A stretch of DNA of 60,999 nucleotides from an uncultured Acidobacteriia bacterium (GCA_903825445.1 CAIKAS010000061.1:1-60999), one strand, 5' to 3'. Numbered from the stretch's first letter, positions 19,461-29,940 are shown. Translations and numbers: made by a program. The notes: a model not told the origin generated them from the letters alone.

Positions 19461-20326
19461 TACGCAGCCACCCTGAAGGGAATCGAGCCACCCTCGGGCT
19501 CCACCGTCCCGTTATTCTTCTGGCCCCAATACCAGGCAAACGCCTGTTCACGGAAATAATTCACTACCGCGAACAGCGGAACGAACGCAAACAGCGGGGA
19601 CAACACCGCCGCTTGTCGATTCGAGCGCACCAGGGACCAGCCTATACTTGAGATCGCCTGCGTGAGCTTCCAGCAACTGCCGGATTCGCCGTGGGGAACG
19701 CCCTGGCCGCGTCGCAGCGCGGTCACAAACTCCGCGGCGTTGTGAACACCGGCGATTTCGGTGAACGTGCGGCCCGCGCCGTGCGTGGAGTGCGCGTCGC
19801 TTCCCGCTGTAACCGGCTTTCCATGACGCCGCGCGAAATCCGCTGCCAGTGCATTCGCGCAGGCCAGCATGTGTCCGTTCGTGACTTCCATGCCATGAAA
19901 GTCGCGGGCAAATACAGCAAAGTCTTCCTCAGTGCGGTGACCCGTAAGGCTCGAATAAGCGTGATTTACCGTGACGAACAGGCGATTTTCCAACGCGTAT
20001 GCCAGCAGGCTCTCCGTGTCGGTGCGGCGCCGCTGCAATTCGATGTGATCATGTTCGTCTATGCCGTAAACACCGGCGTGCATCTCCGTGCCGCTCGGCA
20101 GCGTAACGGTCACTTCCTCGCTCAGGAAGAAATCCGGGTGTTTCCGCAGTTCTTCGGCTGCATCAATCGAGTCGTGATCGGTCACGGTGACCAGGTCCAT
20201 GCCCCGCCGTTTCAGAATTTCGTAAAGTGCGCGAGGCTCATTGTAGGACTCCAGGCAGATGCGCGAGAGCCCAGGTACACCGCACATGCCGGAGTGGATG
20301 GTATGAACGTGGAGGTCGCACCTCAT
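19460..20326 (-). CDS. PHP-domain metal-dependent phosphoesterase
   Basis: 288 residues. The PHP metal-binding motifs are clear: DLHVHTIHS at the N-terminus, TVTDHDSIDA, a His in NHAYSS and AGSDAHSTH. Members hydrolyse phosphoesters such as nucleoside bisphosphates or histidinol phosphate; the substrate here is unknown. The last 60 residues include a short hydrophobic stretch (AAVLSPLFAFVPLFAVVNYF) that might anchor it to the membrane, in keeping with the coupled PAP2 gene. Confidence 0.85.
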   Translation of the reverse strand: MRCDLHVHTIHSGMCGVPGLSRICLESYNEPRALYEILKRRGMDLVTVTDHDSIDAAEELRKHPDFFLSEEVTVTLPSGTEMHAGVYGIDEHDHIELQRRRTDTESLLAYALENRLFVTVNHAYSSLTGHRTEEDFAVFARDFHGMEVTNGHMLACANALAADFARRHGKPVTAGSDAHSTHGAGRTFTEIAGVHNAAEFVTALRRGQGVPHGESGSCWKLTQAISSIGWSLVRSNRQAAVLSPLFAFVPLFAVVNYFREQAFAWYWGQKNNGTVEPEGGSIPFRVAA

Positions 20327-20555
20327 GTCTCAGTTGTAGGCTTCTCAAGTTACATTGCAGTGAGTGTTGCGCGACACATCGGTGAAAATCTCGTGTTTTG
20401 AATAAGTTGCAACCAAATATATACAGTGTTAGACGCAGCCCCGCCCCAAATCGGTACTTGGCGCGGATGCAGACAGCGCAATACACAAATGTTGACGCAC
20501 CGGGAGGGAACTCCGCTTCCACCGGAATCAATCCAATTGGTGTTTAATTAAGACA

Positions 20556-22805
20556 ATGAAAATCCTTCGCGCCAGTCTGTTCCTGACCGGTACCGTAATC
20601 GCCGTGCTGTGGTCCGTTCATTCCGCCGCCCGGGCCGATGACGGAATCTGGCTCTGGAACCAACTGCCGAAAGCAGCCCCCGGCGCGACAGGCCCAAGCG
20701 GAGCTGCCGGAGCCAGCGGTGATCCGCTGAAGCAAAGGCATTCGCTGGAACTCGCCACTGCCGACGCCGATAACCTTCGCCTCTCGACCCTGCGTCTGGC
20801 TAATGGCGCGGGTTCTGCTTCATTCGTATCGGCCCATGGTTTGGTTCTCACGAACCAGCATCTCGTCGCTGGCTGTATCGCCAAGCTCACTGCCAAAGAT
20901 CACGATTATTTGAACGACGGCTTCTACGCCGCCTCGCAATCCGCCGAACTCCCCTGCCCGGGTCTCGACGCCAGCGTGCTTCTGAGCATGGAAGACGTCA
21001 CCGTGCAGGTGAAAGGCGCGGCAGCGACAAAGAGCGACGATACAGCGAAAGGCCTGGCGAAAGATCTTGCCGCTTCCCCGCAGGTCCTGCGCGACCGCAA
21101 CGTCAACATCGCCAAAGTGGAGAGCGACTGCGCGGCGAAGACACACAACGTCTGCACGGTGATCCGGCTCTTCTCCGGCAGCCGCTACGACCTGTATCAA
21201 TACAAGCGTTATTCCGATCTCCGCCTGGTCTTCGCGCCTGAACGCACCCTGGCCTTCTTCGGCCGTGAACGCGACAGCATTTCATATCTTCGTTATGGCC
21301 TCGACGTTGCGTTTCTCCGGGCGTACGAGAACGGCCAGCCCGCCGCCACACCCCATTTCCTGAAGTGGAATAACACTCCGATTCAAGACGGCGATGTCGT
21401 CATCACTTCCGGAAACCCCGGCCCCACGTCTCGTGTGATTACGGCGGGCGAACTGGCGTTTCTACGCGACACTTCTCTGCCACGAAAAATCTCCCGCCTG
21501 CAGCCCCGCGTGACCACACTCAGTGCGATGGTGGCGAAGGGTGGACCGGATCAGGCTGCGGCCCTCGCAACGCTTACTACATTTCTTGCGGAGTACAAAA
21601 CGGTTGCCGGCAAGGTCATCGGCCTGCGTGACGACCGCCTGGTCACGCGGAAGACCGCGTTCGATCTCAAGATTCGTCGAGCGGTGGAAGGCAATCCAAA
21701 GCTTGGGATGGATGCTGCTAAGGTTTGGGATGAAGTCGATGCCGCATATAAGAAGTGGGGACGACAGGATACCAACTACCAAATTCTCGAAGAAGAAGCG
21801 GCGCCGGGATCGGCCCTCTTCAAGATTGCGCGCGAAGTTGTGCGTGGCCAGCCGGTCGATCAGGATCTGATCGTCAACGAAGCGGTTGAAACTGCGATGC
21901 TCACTCAGTACCTCGATGAACTTAAGACCGTCAACCTGGCGGCTACTGGTGGTGGCGGACGGGGCGGTGGCCCCGGTGGTGGTGGCAGAGGGGGCCGCGG
22001 TGGCGGCCCTGGGGGCGATCCTGGTGGTATGGGCATGGGACCTGGTCCTGGCGGCCCCGGTGGTCGCGGCGGACCGCCTGATATCAAAGAAATCAACCTC
22101 AAAGCATTCCTTACCGGCAAGACGACGGCGGAATCCGCTGCGACCATGGTGAAGGCCTCGAAGCTCGGCGATCCTGCATTCCGCGCGAGCCTGAACACGA
22201 AGGACGCAGTAGCGAAGTCCGACGATCCGCTCATCAAACTGGCGCTGACGCTGGAACCGCCCGCCGACAAGATCAAGAAGGAGTACGAAGACACGATTGG
22301 ATCGCTTGAGGCCTCCGCTGCGGAGAAAATCGCAGCGTATCGCTTCCGCCTGTTCGGCACGGCCGATTATCCCGACGGCACGTCGACACCGCGTCTGGCG
22401 TTTGGCGTGGTGCATGGCTACACAGACCGCGCGGGCCTCCCGGCGCCGTTTGCGGCCACTTTCAGCGGACTCTATTATCGCAAGAACAACGATGGGCCGT
22501 ACCAGGTGACAAAGCAATGGATCGATGCGAAGGACAAACTCGACCCTGTTGCGGCGCTTAACTTTGTCTCCACGGCAGATATCGGTGGCGGCGACTATGG
22601 CAGCCCGGTCGTGAATCCCGCGGGCGAGTTGATCGGAGTTACCTTTGACGGCAATCTTGAAAGCCTGCCTGAGGTCTTCCTCTACACCGACGAGCAGGCG
22701 CGGGCCGTGCATGTAGCAACGCAGGGAATTACCGAAGCGCTGACGGTTGTGTACAAAGCTAAGGCGCTCTTGCAGGAACTGGGCGTCAAAGCTCCGGCGA
22801 TTTAG
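20556..22805 (+). CDS. S46-family dipeptidyl-peptidase-like protein with Gly-rich insert
   Basis: 749 residues with a signal peptide (1-27). S46 hallmarks are GSASFVSAHGLVLTNQHLV (His102 in the catalytic position), YDLYQYKRYSDLRLVFAPE, and GGGDYGSPVVNPAGELIGV with Ser683; the usual family motifs read TNHHC and GGNSGSP, so both active-site loops vary. A run of Gly/Arg/Pro/Met occupies about 462-508 and would be disordered. S46 peptidases remove dipeptides from oligopeptides in the periplasm. It stands alone, divergent from the PHP gene across 229 bp. Confidence 0.85.
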   Translation: MKILRASLFLTGTVIAVLWSVHSAARADDGIWLWNQLPKAAPGATGPSGAAGASGDPLKQRHSLELATADADNLRLSTLRLANGAGSASFVSAHGLVLTNQHLVAGCIAKLTAKDHDYLNDGFYAASQSAELPCPGLDASVLLSMEDVTVQVKGAAATKSDDTAKGLAKDLAASPQVLRDRNVNIAKVESDCAAKTHNVCTVIRLFSGSRYDLYQYKRYSDLRLVFAPERTLAFFGRERDSISYLRYGLDVAFLRAYENGQPAATPHFLKWNNTPIQDGDVVITSGNPGPTSRVITAGELAFLRDTSLPRKISRLQPRVTTLSAMVAKGGPDQAAALATLTTFLAEYKTVAGKVIGLRDDRLVTRKTAFDLKIRRAVEGNPKLGMDAAKVWDEVDAAYKKWGRQDTNYQILEEEAAPGSALFKIAREVVRGQPVDQDLIVNEAVETAMLTQYLDELKTVNLAATGGGGRGGGPGGGGRGGRGGGPGGDPGGMGMGPGPGGPGGRGGPPDIKEINLKAFLTGKTTAESAATMVKASKLGDPAFRASLNTKDAVAKSDDPLIKLALTLEPPADKIKKEYEDTIGSLEASAAEKIAAYRFRLFGTADYPDGTSTPRLAFGVVHGYTDRAGLPAPFAATFSGLYYRKNNDGPYQVTKQWIDAKDKLDPVAALNFVSTADIGGGDYGSPVVNPAGELIGVTFDGNLESLPEVFLYTDEQARAVHVATQGITEALTVVYKAKALLQELGVKAPAI

Positions 22806-22819
22806 CAGCCGCCAACGCG

Positions 22820-23185
22820 TTACATGCTGTAGAAGAATTCCTCGTATACGATCTTGCCGTCGACGACTTTGTAAACGGCTACCTCTTCCATGGTGAATCG
22901 TTTGCTCTGCGGCGTGAACGTGACGTCCATTTTGAAGGTCACGGAGAAGTGAGAACCTGCAACCAGCGGACCTTCTACATTGAGTGAGTGGACCTCATGG
23001 TTGGCCGCCCACCATGCGCCCTTACCTTTCACAGCATCGATGCCTTTCGATTCGCGCGACTGTCCGGGAGGCGCGCCAGCTTCCATGCTCACGATGTCGG
23101 GCGAGTAAAGCGCCTCCGTAGCTTCCTGAAATTTGCCGTGCGAGCAAAGGTCCACCAGTTTCTGTGCGACTTCCTGTGTGGTCAT
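22820..23185 (-). CDS. SnoaL-like (NTF2-fold) protein
   Basis: 121 residues from ATG 23185 with GGAG 8 nt upstream (a TTG directly before it is not needed). The pattern QKLVDLCSHGKFQEATEALYSPDIVSME, GIDAVKGKGAWW and FTMEEVAVYKVVDGKIVYEEFFY is that of SnoaL-like NTF2-fold proteins, small ligand-binding or isomerase folds. No catalytic assignment is possible. Tail-to-tail with the S46 gene. Confidence 0.8.
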   Translation of the reverse strand: MTTQEVAQKLVDLCSHGKFQEATEALYSPDIVSMEAGAPPGQSRESKGIDAVKGKGAWWAANHEVHSLNVEGPLVAGSHFSVTFKMDVTFTPQSKRFTMEEVAVYKVVDGKIVYEEFFYSM

Positions 23186-23283
23186 CAATCGATCTCCTTG
23201 ACAGAATCTACCATAGGATCGTTATCATTTCATGACTGCGTGGTCGTCCATTTTCAGAATCATGTTACCGTGGCGTTGTCAGC

Positions 23284-24492
23284 ATGATTACACTCGCAGA
23301 CATTCGCGCCGCCCGCCAGACCATAGGTGATTCAGTCTTTCTCTCTCCCTGCGCCTACTCGGAAACCTTTAGCCGCCTCACCGGCAATAAGGTCTACTTC
23401 AAGCTTGAAAACCTGCAGATGACGGGTTCATTCAAGGAGCGCGGCGCAGTGAACAAGCTGCTTTCCCTCAGCCCGGAGGAACGCAGCCGTGGAGTTGTCA
23501 CCGCGTCGGCCGGCAACCACGCCCAGGGCGTTGCCTATCACTCCACGCGGCTTGGAATTCGCTCGAAAATCTGCATGCCTGTTGGCACGCCGCTCATCAA
23601 GATCTCTTCCACGAAGAACTACGGAGCTGAAGTCATCCTCTTTGGGAACAACTTCGATGAGGCCAGCGAGGAAGCCGAGCGACTTCGCAAAGCACAGAAT
23701 CTCACCTTTGTGCATGCCTTCGACGACGACGCGATCATTGCCGGTCAGGGAACCATCGGCCTCGAACTCCTCGAACAGCAACCTGATCTTGAAGCAATCG
23801 TCGTCCCGATCGGAGGGGGCGGGCTCATCGGCGGTATCGCCTGCGCAGTCAAGGAAAGCAAACCAAATATAAAGATAGTCGGTGTTGAGACGGCACGAAT
23901 TCCTTCGATGAAGGCGTCGCTTGCCGCCCATACTCCCGTAACACTGCCGCCTGCGGCCACGATTGCCGATGGCATCGCTGTGCGCCGCGCTGGGGTTCAC
24001 ACTCTGCCGCTGGTCGAGAAGTATGTGGACGAGATCGTCACCGTCGACGAAGAAGAAATCGCCAACGCGATACTGCTCCTGCTGGAACGTGAGAAGACGG
24101 TGGCTGAGGGCGCTGGTGCTGCGCCCGCTGCAGCCCTGCTGAATCACAAGACATCGCTGAAAGGCTTGCGAACGGCGGTCGTCATCTCTGGCGGCAACAT
24201 CGACGTCAACTTCCTTTCGCGCATTATCGAACGCGGACTGGTCAAAGATGGCCGCCTGGTTCGTCTGCGCATACGAACTCCCGATCAGCCAGCCGCGCTG
24301 TATAAAGTCCTCGGAGTGATTGCGGAGCGCCGCGCCAATATCATGAGCATCGTGCATGATCGTTCGCATTACGGCGTAAATCTCGGCGAATCCGCGGTTG
24401 AACTCACGCTCGAAACCCGCGGTCGTGAACACGCGGACGAGATCATCGCAGCATTGCGGGAAGGCGGCTACCCCATCGAACAGGTCGGATGA
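23284..24492 (+). CDS. ilvA: Threonine ammonia-lyase (threonine dehydratase) with C-terminal ACT-like domain
   Basis: 402 residues, the length of the catabolic/short form. The PLP lysine is in MTGSFKERGA (Lys51), PLP phosphate loop GGGGLIGG, and ASAGNHAQGVAYH is conserved. Residues about 325-402 form an ACT-like domain (RLRIRTPDQPAALYKVLGVIAE). Converts L-threonine to 2-oxobutanoate and ammonia, feeding isoleucine synthesis or threonine catabolism. It is not next to other ilv genes. Confidence 0.93.
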   Translation: MITLADIRAARQTIGDSVFLSPCAYSETFSRLTGNKVYFKLENLQMTGSFKERGAVNKLLSLSPEERSRGVVTASAGNHAQGVAYHSTRLGIRSKICMPVGTPLIKISSTKNYGAEVILFGNNFDEASEEAERLRKAQNLTFVHAFDDDAIIAGQGTIGLELLEQQPDLEAIVVPIGGGGLIGGIACAVKESKPNIKIVGVETARIPSMKASLAAHTPVTLPPAATIADGIAVRRAGVHTLPLVEKYVDEIVTVDEEEIANAILLLLEREKTVAEGAGAAPAAALLNHKTSLKGLRTAVVISGGNIDVNFLSRIIERGLVKDGRLVRLRIRTPDQPAALYKVLGVIAERRANIMSIVHDRSHYGVNLGESAVELTLETRGREHADEIIAALREGGYPIEQVG

Positions 24493-24497
24493 TCGAA

Positions 24498-25511
24498 TCA
24501 CACAATCAGCATGCAATCGCCGTAGGAAAAGAAGCGATACCGCTCTTCAACTGCGTGCTGGTAAGCCGCCATCGCGAACTCCGTACCGGCGAACTTACAG
24601 ACGAGCAAGAGCAGGCTCGTGCGCGGCAGATGGAAATTTGTGAGCATTGCGCCAACCCGATGGAACTGACCTCCACCAGTGCCCGGATGCAGAAACAGAT
24701 TCGTCAGACCTGATCTCTCACCACTTGCCATGGCCGATTCAATTGTCCGGACGCTGGTCGTCCCGACGGCCACTACACGTTTCGCAGCGCTGATCTTGCG
24801 CCACGTCTCTTCGCTGATCGAATATCGCTCGTAGTGCAACTTGTGATTTTCGAAATCTTCGCGATCCATCGACTGGAACGTGCCGAGACCCACATGCAAA
24901 GTCACACGAGCGACTTGAGCTCCGGCCCGCTCACAACGGTTCAGCATCTCCCCAGTGAAGTGCAACCCGGCAGTTGGTGCGGCGACCGATCCACGCTCCC
25001 GCGCGAACACCGTCTGATAACGTTCGCGATCCTCCACGCGATCCTGTCGCTTGATGTACGGCGGCAGCGGCATGTGTCCCAGGCGTTCAATTCCGGAGTA
25101 AACGTCTGCATCGCCCTTGAAACGCACGGTGCGTTCCCCGCGTTCCCCCTGCGCCACGATCTCCGCCGAGAAGGAATCGTCGAAGCGCACTATCGCCCCC
25201 GTCCGCAGTTTTCGCCCCGGCCGGACCAACGCGCGCCACTCGCGCGCATCCGCGGAAACCGGCTCCAGCAACATGACTTCGCACTCGCCATTCTCACGCT
25301 GCCCAAATAGCCTCGAAGGCAGCACGCGGGAGTCATTGAGTACCAGGCAATCGCCCGTCGCCAAATATTCCGGCAGATCGCGAAATCGCCGATCTTCCCA
25401 ACGCTGAGTTGCGCGATGCAGCACCAGCATGCGCGCGCCATCGCGTTCCGCAGGAGGTTCCTGCGCGATCAATTCTTCGGGGAGGTGGTAATCGAAATCG
25501 GAGAGACGCAA
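24498..25511 (-). CDS. queA: S-adenosylmethionine:tRNA ribosyltransferase-isomerase
   Basis: 337 residues, full-length QueA, which transfers the ribosyl of AdoMet to 7-aminomethyl-7-deazaguanine in tRNA to make epoxyqueuosine. Signatures: LSDFDYHLPEELIAQEPPAERD, VLNDSRVLPSRLFG, SVAAPTAGLHFT, VTLHVGLGTFQ and NLFLHPG. The start is a TTG at 25511 that matches the conserved N-terminus; no strong Shine-Dalgarno is seen. It begins 9 bp after the stop of the PQQ dehydrogenase gene. Confidence 0.96.
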   Translation of the reverse strand: MRLSDFDYHLPEELIAQEPPAERDGARMLVLHRATQRWEDRRFRDLPEYLATGDCLVLNDSRVLPSRLFGQRENGECEVMLLEPVSADAREWRALVRPGRKLRTGAIVRFDDSFSAEIVAQGERGERTVRFKGDADVYSGIERLGHMPLPPYIKRQDRVEDRERYQTVFARERGSVAAPTAGLHFTGEMLNRCERAGAQVARVTLHVGLGTFQSMDREDFENHKLHYERYSISEETWRKISAAKRVVAVGTTSVRTIESAMASGERSGLTNLFLHPGTGGGQFHRVGAMLTNFHLPRTSLLLLVCKFAGTEFAMAAYQHAVEERYRFFSYGDCMLIV

Positions 25512-25520
25512 AGAACGATT

Positions 25521-27710
25521 TTAGTTCCTGTCCGGTAATGCGAACACGTAGAGCGAATTGCCGCTCGGCGGTGTACGAATGTCCGGTGCGATCACGCTCG
25601 GCCCCACTCGCGGACTCCCGCCGCCATTTCCGGTTGTCACCGCGATGTACTGCCTCCCGCCGATGCTGAACGAAACAGGGAAACCCTGCACTGTTGTTCC
25701 CAGCCGCGTCTTCCAAAGGATCGCGCCGGTCTTCACATCCACAGCCTTGAAAGTTCGGTCCAAATCGCCCACAAATACAACGCCGCCGGCCGTGGAAAGG
25801 GCCGCAGTCAGGAAGGGCGCTCGCTGCTCGAAGTGCCAAAGCTCTTTCATTGTCCTGACGTCGAATGCAGCGAGCCGGCCGAGATTGCCATCGGTCCCGG
25901 GCATTTCGAAGAACCGCCGGTCGCCGGTCCCGCCGCCGCCTTCCTGCAGGTTCACAGCACGCCCACGCACTTCGCCGCAACTCTGGCTTAGCGGAATAAT
26001 CAACGCGCCCGTTTCGGGATGGTAGCTGGTCGCCTGCCAGTTGTGGCCGCCCTCCGTGCTGGGACAAGATTGCAGCCACTCTTCCGTTTTCTGCTCCAGA
26101 ATTTCGCTTCGATACTGCACGGTCCCCGCCACCCTGTCGATATTGGCGAACACGTTCTGGAACATAGTTTCTTTCAGGTCAAGATACTTGCCGGTTTTGC
26201 GGTCCAGCTTCCAAAGAATCCCGTCTTTCCCGACCGTCAGCAGAATGTTCTGCTGGCCCTGGTCGATTAATACGCGTTCGAAAACTACGTCAAGATCCAG
26301 CGACTCACCCGGCGTGTGCTGGAAATACCAAACCAGCTTTCCGGTATCCGGATTCAGTGCCAGCGTGGAACTCGAGTAGAGCGCCTTCTCGCCGCCCGTA
26401 TTGCGCGTCGCCCGCAGCCAGGGCTTCGCTTGCGCCACGCCCCAGTAAGTCAGGTTGAGATCCGGATCGTAACTGCCCGTGATCCACGCGTCGCCACCGG
26501 CACGAAACATATTGGGCAAATTGTTCCACGTGTCGCCGCCGGGTTGATCGTCGCGGGCGACCGTGTTGAAGCGCCACAATTGTTTCCCGGTCTCCGCATC
26601 GAACGCACTGATGTAACAATTTTCCTCGCGATAGAGCGTGCAGCCGGTCAATCCTTCGATCACCTTGCCATGCACCACAATCGGACCGCTGGTAGTTGTG
26701 AAATCCTTCGTCTTCGTCGATATCGGCGTATCCCACACCAGCTTGCCTGTGGTCGCATTAAGCGCCACCATGTGTGCGTCAGTGGTGGAAACGAATACCT
26801 TGTCGCCGTAGAGGGCCAGACTTCGCATGGCGATGGTGCCACCTACGCCCACGGTCGGCCCCACCTGGTTCTGCCAGATCAGATCTCCGGAGCGTGCATC
26901 GAGCGCCTGCACAATGTTGCTCGTATTAGCCAGGAACATGGTTCCGTTATGGACGATCGGCGTGGCCTCGTTCGCGCCGGTTTCATCCATCGCCCAGACC
27001 CACTGCAGCTGCAGATTCTTCACATTGGTTGTGGTGATCTGCGAAAGCGGACTATTGCTCCATGCCTGATAGTTCCGCCGGATCATGAGCCAGTCGGCTG
27101 GATCGGGATGCCGCAGCATTTCCTCGGTCACCGGCACATAGTTCTTCACCGAACCCGTCACCGTAAGGCCGCGCGCCGGTGCGACTCCTCCACGTCCAAA
27201 TCGCCCGCCTCCGCCGCTTCCAGCCGCCGCGCCACGCCCGCCGGGATTCGTCCCTCCGGCCTGTGCCAGCGTCACTACACCGGTCGCCACACTTGAAAGC
27301 ATAAAAGTCGAAGCCGCAGTCAGCGGCTGCTCCCCGGCCCTTCCGCCATTCGCCTGCAATATAAAAGCAGTCACATTGAGGTAATCGGATTCTGAAAGGC
27401 TGCCCGCGTTCAGTGGGGGCATGGCAGCCTGAGTAAACGCGAGCAGATCGTGCACGGACCGCTTGCCCCACATATTCATGAATTGCGAACCTGCCAGTTG
27501 CGGAGCTTCACCCCGACCGTTTAACTCGGGCATATGACAGCTTGCGCAGCTAGCGTCATACACGGTTCGTCCGGCTGCGGCCTGCTGTGCGGTAAATCCT
27601 CCCAGCGGAGTCGCTTGCTGAGCGGTCACCATCCACACGCCGCCGATCAGCCCCGCGGCCACCATGGCCACAAATTGATATCGTCCGGTCACTGCAGCAG
27701 CCACCCCCAA
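25521..27710 (-). CDS. PQQ-dependent quinoprotein dehydrogenase with N-terminal cytochrome c domain
   Basis: 729 residues. An N-terminal hydrophobic segment (about 10-30) is followed by a c-type heme site CASCHM (Cys55, Cys58, His59) and a short Gly-rich linker, then an eight-bladed PQQ propeller from about 200 on, with repeats such as [21 protein letters not shown] and [11 protein letters not shown]. Oxidises an alcohol or sugar in the periplasm, passing electrons to its heme. Start TTG 27710 (GTG 27704 is possible) overlaps the CHRD gene by 22 nt, so the two are coupled. Confidence 0.9.
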   Translation of the reverse strand: MGVAAAVTGRYQFVAMVAAGLIGGVWMVTAQQATPLGGFTAQQAAAGRTVYDASCASCHMPELNGRGEAPQLAGSQFMNMWGKRSVHDLLAFTQAAMPPLNAGSLSESDYLNVTAFILQANGGRAGEQPLTAASTFMLSSVATGVVTLAQAGGTNPGGRGAAAGSGGGGRFGRGGVAPARGLTVTGSVKNYVPVTEEMLRHPDPADWLMIRRNYQAWSNSPLSQITTTNVKNLQLQWVWAMDETGANEATPIVHNGTMFLANTSNIVQALDARSGDLIWQNQVGPTVGVGGTIAMRSLALYGDKVFVSTTDAHMVALNATTGKLVWDTPISTKTKDFTTTSGPIVVHGKVIEGLTGCTLYREENCYISAFDAETGKQLWRFNTVARDDQPGGDTWNNLPNMFRAGGDAWITGSYDPDLNLTYWGVAQAKPWLRATRNTGGEKALYSSSTLALNPDTGKLVWYFQHTPGESLDLDVVFERVLIDQGQQNILLTVGKDGILWKLDRKTGKYLDLKETMFQNVFANIDRVAGTVQYRSEILEQKTEEWLQSCPSTEGGHNWQATSYHPETGALIIPLSQSCGEVRGRAVNLQEGGGGTGDRRFFEMPGTDGNLGRLAAFDVRTMKELWHFEQRAPFLTAALSTAGGVVFVGDLDRTFKAVDVKTGAILWKTRLGTTVQGFPVSFSIGGRQYIAVTTGNGGGSPRVGPSVIAPDIRTPPSGNSLYVFALPDRN

Positions 27711-28132
27711 AGGTTTCCATCTGGCGCTTTCTCGCTGGCAATTTGCACGTAGAGCCGACCTTTACGCAAGCTCTCCAGCTGGTCCGCTGCCAGGTCGAAG
27801 GTTCCAGTCACGCTGCCGCTCAGCGCGCTCGACACCTTAAGATCGAGAATCACCGGCCCGCGCACGCCTGTCGCCGATCCACGATGAATCTGCGCCGTGG
27901 TCGCCGGAGAAAGCAGGCCATCGAAAGTTGCATTCACCGTGAGCTTGTTGCCCGTCAGCACCGCCGACCCGCTGCCAGAACCTGCGATATTGACCTTCAT
28001 CGCCGCGTCCATGGACACGGGGCTGAGACGGAGTTTGTAGGTTTCGCGGCTTTGTGCGAATGAAACGGATGTCAGTAGAACGAGCGCGGCAATGCCAGCG
28101 GCAAACGCGCGACGAGGCAACGGTTCAGCCAT
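27689..28132 (-). CDS. Exported CHRD-domain protein
   Basis: 147 residues with a signal peptide (1-26) and one CHRD domain: [52 protein letters not shown] and [22 protein letters not shown] is a beta-rich extracellular domain of unknown function. It overlaps the start of the quinoprotein dehydrogenase gene, suggesting that the two exported proteins are made together. Confidence 0.88.
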   Translation of the reverse strand: MAEPLPRRAFAAGIAALVLLTSVSFAQSRETYKLRLSPVSMDAAMKVNIAGSGSGSAVLTGNKLTVNATFDGLLSPATTAQIHRGSATGVRGPVILDLKVSSALSGSVTGTFDLAADQLESLRKGRLYVQIASEKAPDGNLWGWLLQ

Positions 28133-28183
28133 TGCATGATGATAACAACTCCCGACAGAATCCCGGGTTGTCTACTTGCCGGT

Positions 28184-29413
28184 CTACTTACTCATGACAA
28201 CCGGCAGTTTTGCCGACCGAATCACCTGTCCGGTGGTGCTGGTCAGCGCCAACTGCCATCCGGCCGCAGTCTTCGTGAAGGCCGTGTAGCCGAATTCATG
28301 AGCGTCCTGCCCCGAAAGCAGCGTCGCGCCGCTTAACTTCAGTCCCGAGATTTTCTCAGGCAACGCCGCCGCCATATCCGTGCCGCCGTCGCCCGCAACG
28401 AGCTGCGGCGGGCGGCCCTGATCGAACGACAACAATTCGAACAGATGCGTATGCCCCGAGACGATCAGATCGACCCCTTTCAGCGGTGCCTTATCCCATG
28501 CCTTCGTCACTTCCGTTGGCGATTCGGTCGGCGGCGCACCAGGTTCGGCCCCCGCAGCGGTCTTCAGTCCCCAAAGCGGGTGATGCAGTACGAACCACGC
28601 ATGCTCTGCCTGGACAGTCTTCAGTTCCGCCGAATAAAGCGCTTCACTCTTCGGATCCAGATCCTTTTCCGTGGCCGATGAAGAATCGAACATCACCAGT
28701 TCAAACTTGCCGAGCTTCACCGTGTACGGAGCGCTGAACCCGTCACACGTGCCGCCGAATGCGCGCGGGTCCAGATAATAGAACCACCCGCGCCAGGATC
28801 GCGCACACGATTCGTGATTCCCCCGCGAAAACGCCCACGGCGCCCCCGCGAGCAAGTCCTTTGCCGGAGCGAAGAAGTCGGCATTCCACGCCGCCCAGGT
28901 GTCTCCCACCGGAGTGCCGCCGCAATTGGCCTGCATATCGGCCGGACACGGCTCTTCCCGATAGAGGTAATCTCCCACATGCACAACAAGGTCCGGTTTG
29001 GACCCCGCCGCGCTGCTTGCCACGCGCTGGAACGGCCATTTCGCCGGATCGTTGCAGTTTTGGACCGCGGCACCTTTAATACGGCATCCTGTATCGCCGA
29101 TGACGACAACCCGCGCCGGATCCGCATGGGGCAGCGCCAGCGGTTTTCCGCTCACAGACGCGGTCCGCGCCGATGCGGGTATCTGAAGCTCGCACGCCGG
29201 TCGAAGCCCGTCCGGCACCGGCAACCGTACCACCATCCTCATGGCCGCACCGTCCACGTTGATGGAAGGGCAGTCACCTGTCGCATTCACCACCACGCGC
29301 GCAACCGAGCCATGCTCGCCAACTTCCGTCCACACAGGCGTCAGCATCTGTGCACTGGCTAGCGCCGTATACAGGACTGCGGTGATAACAATGCATTTGT
29401 TGAAGGTCGACAT
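28184..29413 (-). CDS. Exported calcineurin-like metallophosphoesterase
   Basis: 409 residues with a signal peptide (1-21). Metal-binding motifs follow family order: VVIGDTGCR, DLVVHVGDYLYRE, FSRGNHESC, FVLHHPLWG and DLIVSGHTHLFE. Members hydrolyse phosphomonoesters or diesters. About 100 residues before the catalytic domain contain cysteine-bearing beta segments (GDCPSINVDG, PACELQIPA), possibly a purple-acid-phosphatase-type N-terminal domain. Confidence 0.88.
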   Translation of the reverse strand: MSTFNKCIVITAVLYTALASAQMLTPVWTEVGEHGSVARVVVNATGDCPSINVDGAAMRMVVRLPVPDGLRPACELQIPASARTASVSGKPLALPHADPARVVVIGDTGCRIKGAAVQNCNDPAKWPFQRVASSAAGSKPDLVVHVGDYLYREEPCPADMQANCGGTPVGDTWAAWNADFFAPAKDLLAGAPWAFSRGNHESCARSWRGWFYYLDPRAFGGTCDGFSAPYTVKLGKFELVMFDSSSATEKDLDPKSEALYSAELKTVQAEHAWFVLHHPLWGLKTAAGAEPGAPPTESPTEVTKAWDKAPLKGVDLIVSGHTHLFELLSFDQGRPPQLVAGDGGTDMAAALPEKISGLKLSGATLLSGQDAHEFGYTAFTKTAAGWQLALTSTTGQVIRSAKLPVVMSK

Positions 29414-29535
29414 TCAGTTTTTCACTCTAACCGTAGCAATGCTCTGTTTCAAATCGATTGCAGGGCAATGACAGACTGTTTTCCTTTCCGCATGGTACTC
29501 CTGTCTTCGCGCCGCGCCGTACGAGGCTGTATCCG

Positions 29536-29940
29536 GAGTCACAACGATTGCGGAAAACTCTTGTTCCTACTGATTGTAAAGCGAGTTAGCTCCGTTCACC
29601 AGCACTCGGTGGCCGCTACTGCCGCACCCGTTCCGCCGTGCTTCGTGGTACTTTTCAGTCGGGTTCCACAGGCCGTCTCCTTACTGACCCAGACGACGAT
29701 ACCCAGTTGGGCCGCACGGTCGACCGTTGCAACAGGTGTCTTCCCGGTCAAGGGCTCTGGCCGATTGTTCTTTGACAACAGAGTATCTTTGTGGCCGCGT
29801 TTGGCGAGACCAAAACCCCGCCGCATCATGTGTTGCAGATGTGGGGCAGGCGCTTCCGCTTGCCTCGGGGCAGATTTGTCACTCTGCCCGCGGGGTTGGC
29901 CCAAGCCAACCCGCGCCACCGGAGTTTTGTAAAAACGCCC
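29536..29940 (+). repeat. Dispersed hairpin-rich intergenic repeat, copy A
   Basis: The 675-bp gap between the phosphoesterase and the MFS gene has no credible gene. Blocks of it recur, diverged, at 60622-60999 in the same order: GAGTCACAACGAT, TTCACCAGC, ATTCCGCCGTG/GTTCCGCCGTG with GTGGTACTT, AAGGGCTC-GGCCGA, and the final GCAGATTTG...TCTGCCCGCGGG. It holds hairpins, including GGGTTGGC-CCAA-GCCAACCC (29893-29912) and an imperfect GGCAGGCG-CTTC-CGCTTGCC. No transposase or target duplication is seen. ORFs inside it are by-products of GC-rich sequence. Confidence 0.7.

Noticed and set aside
21462..22712. Minus-strand ORF of 416 aa opposite the S46 peptidase
   Set aside because: Antisense of a clearly coding gene, no domain motifs.
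23428..24516. Minus-strand ORF of 362 aa opposite ilvA
   Set aside because: Antisense of a conserved gene, no start signal.
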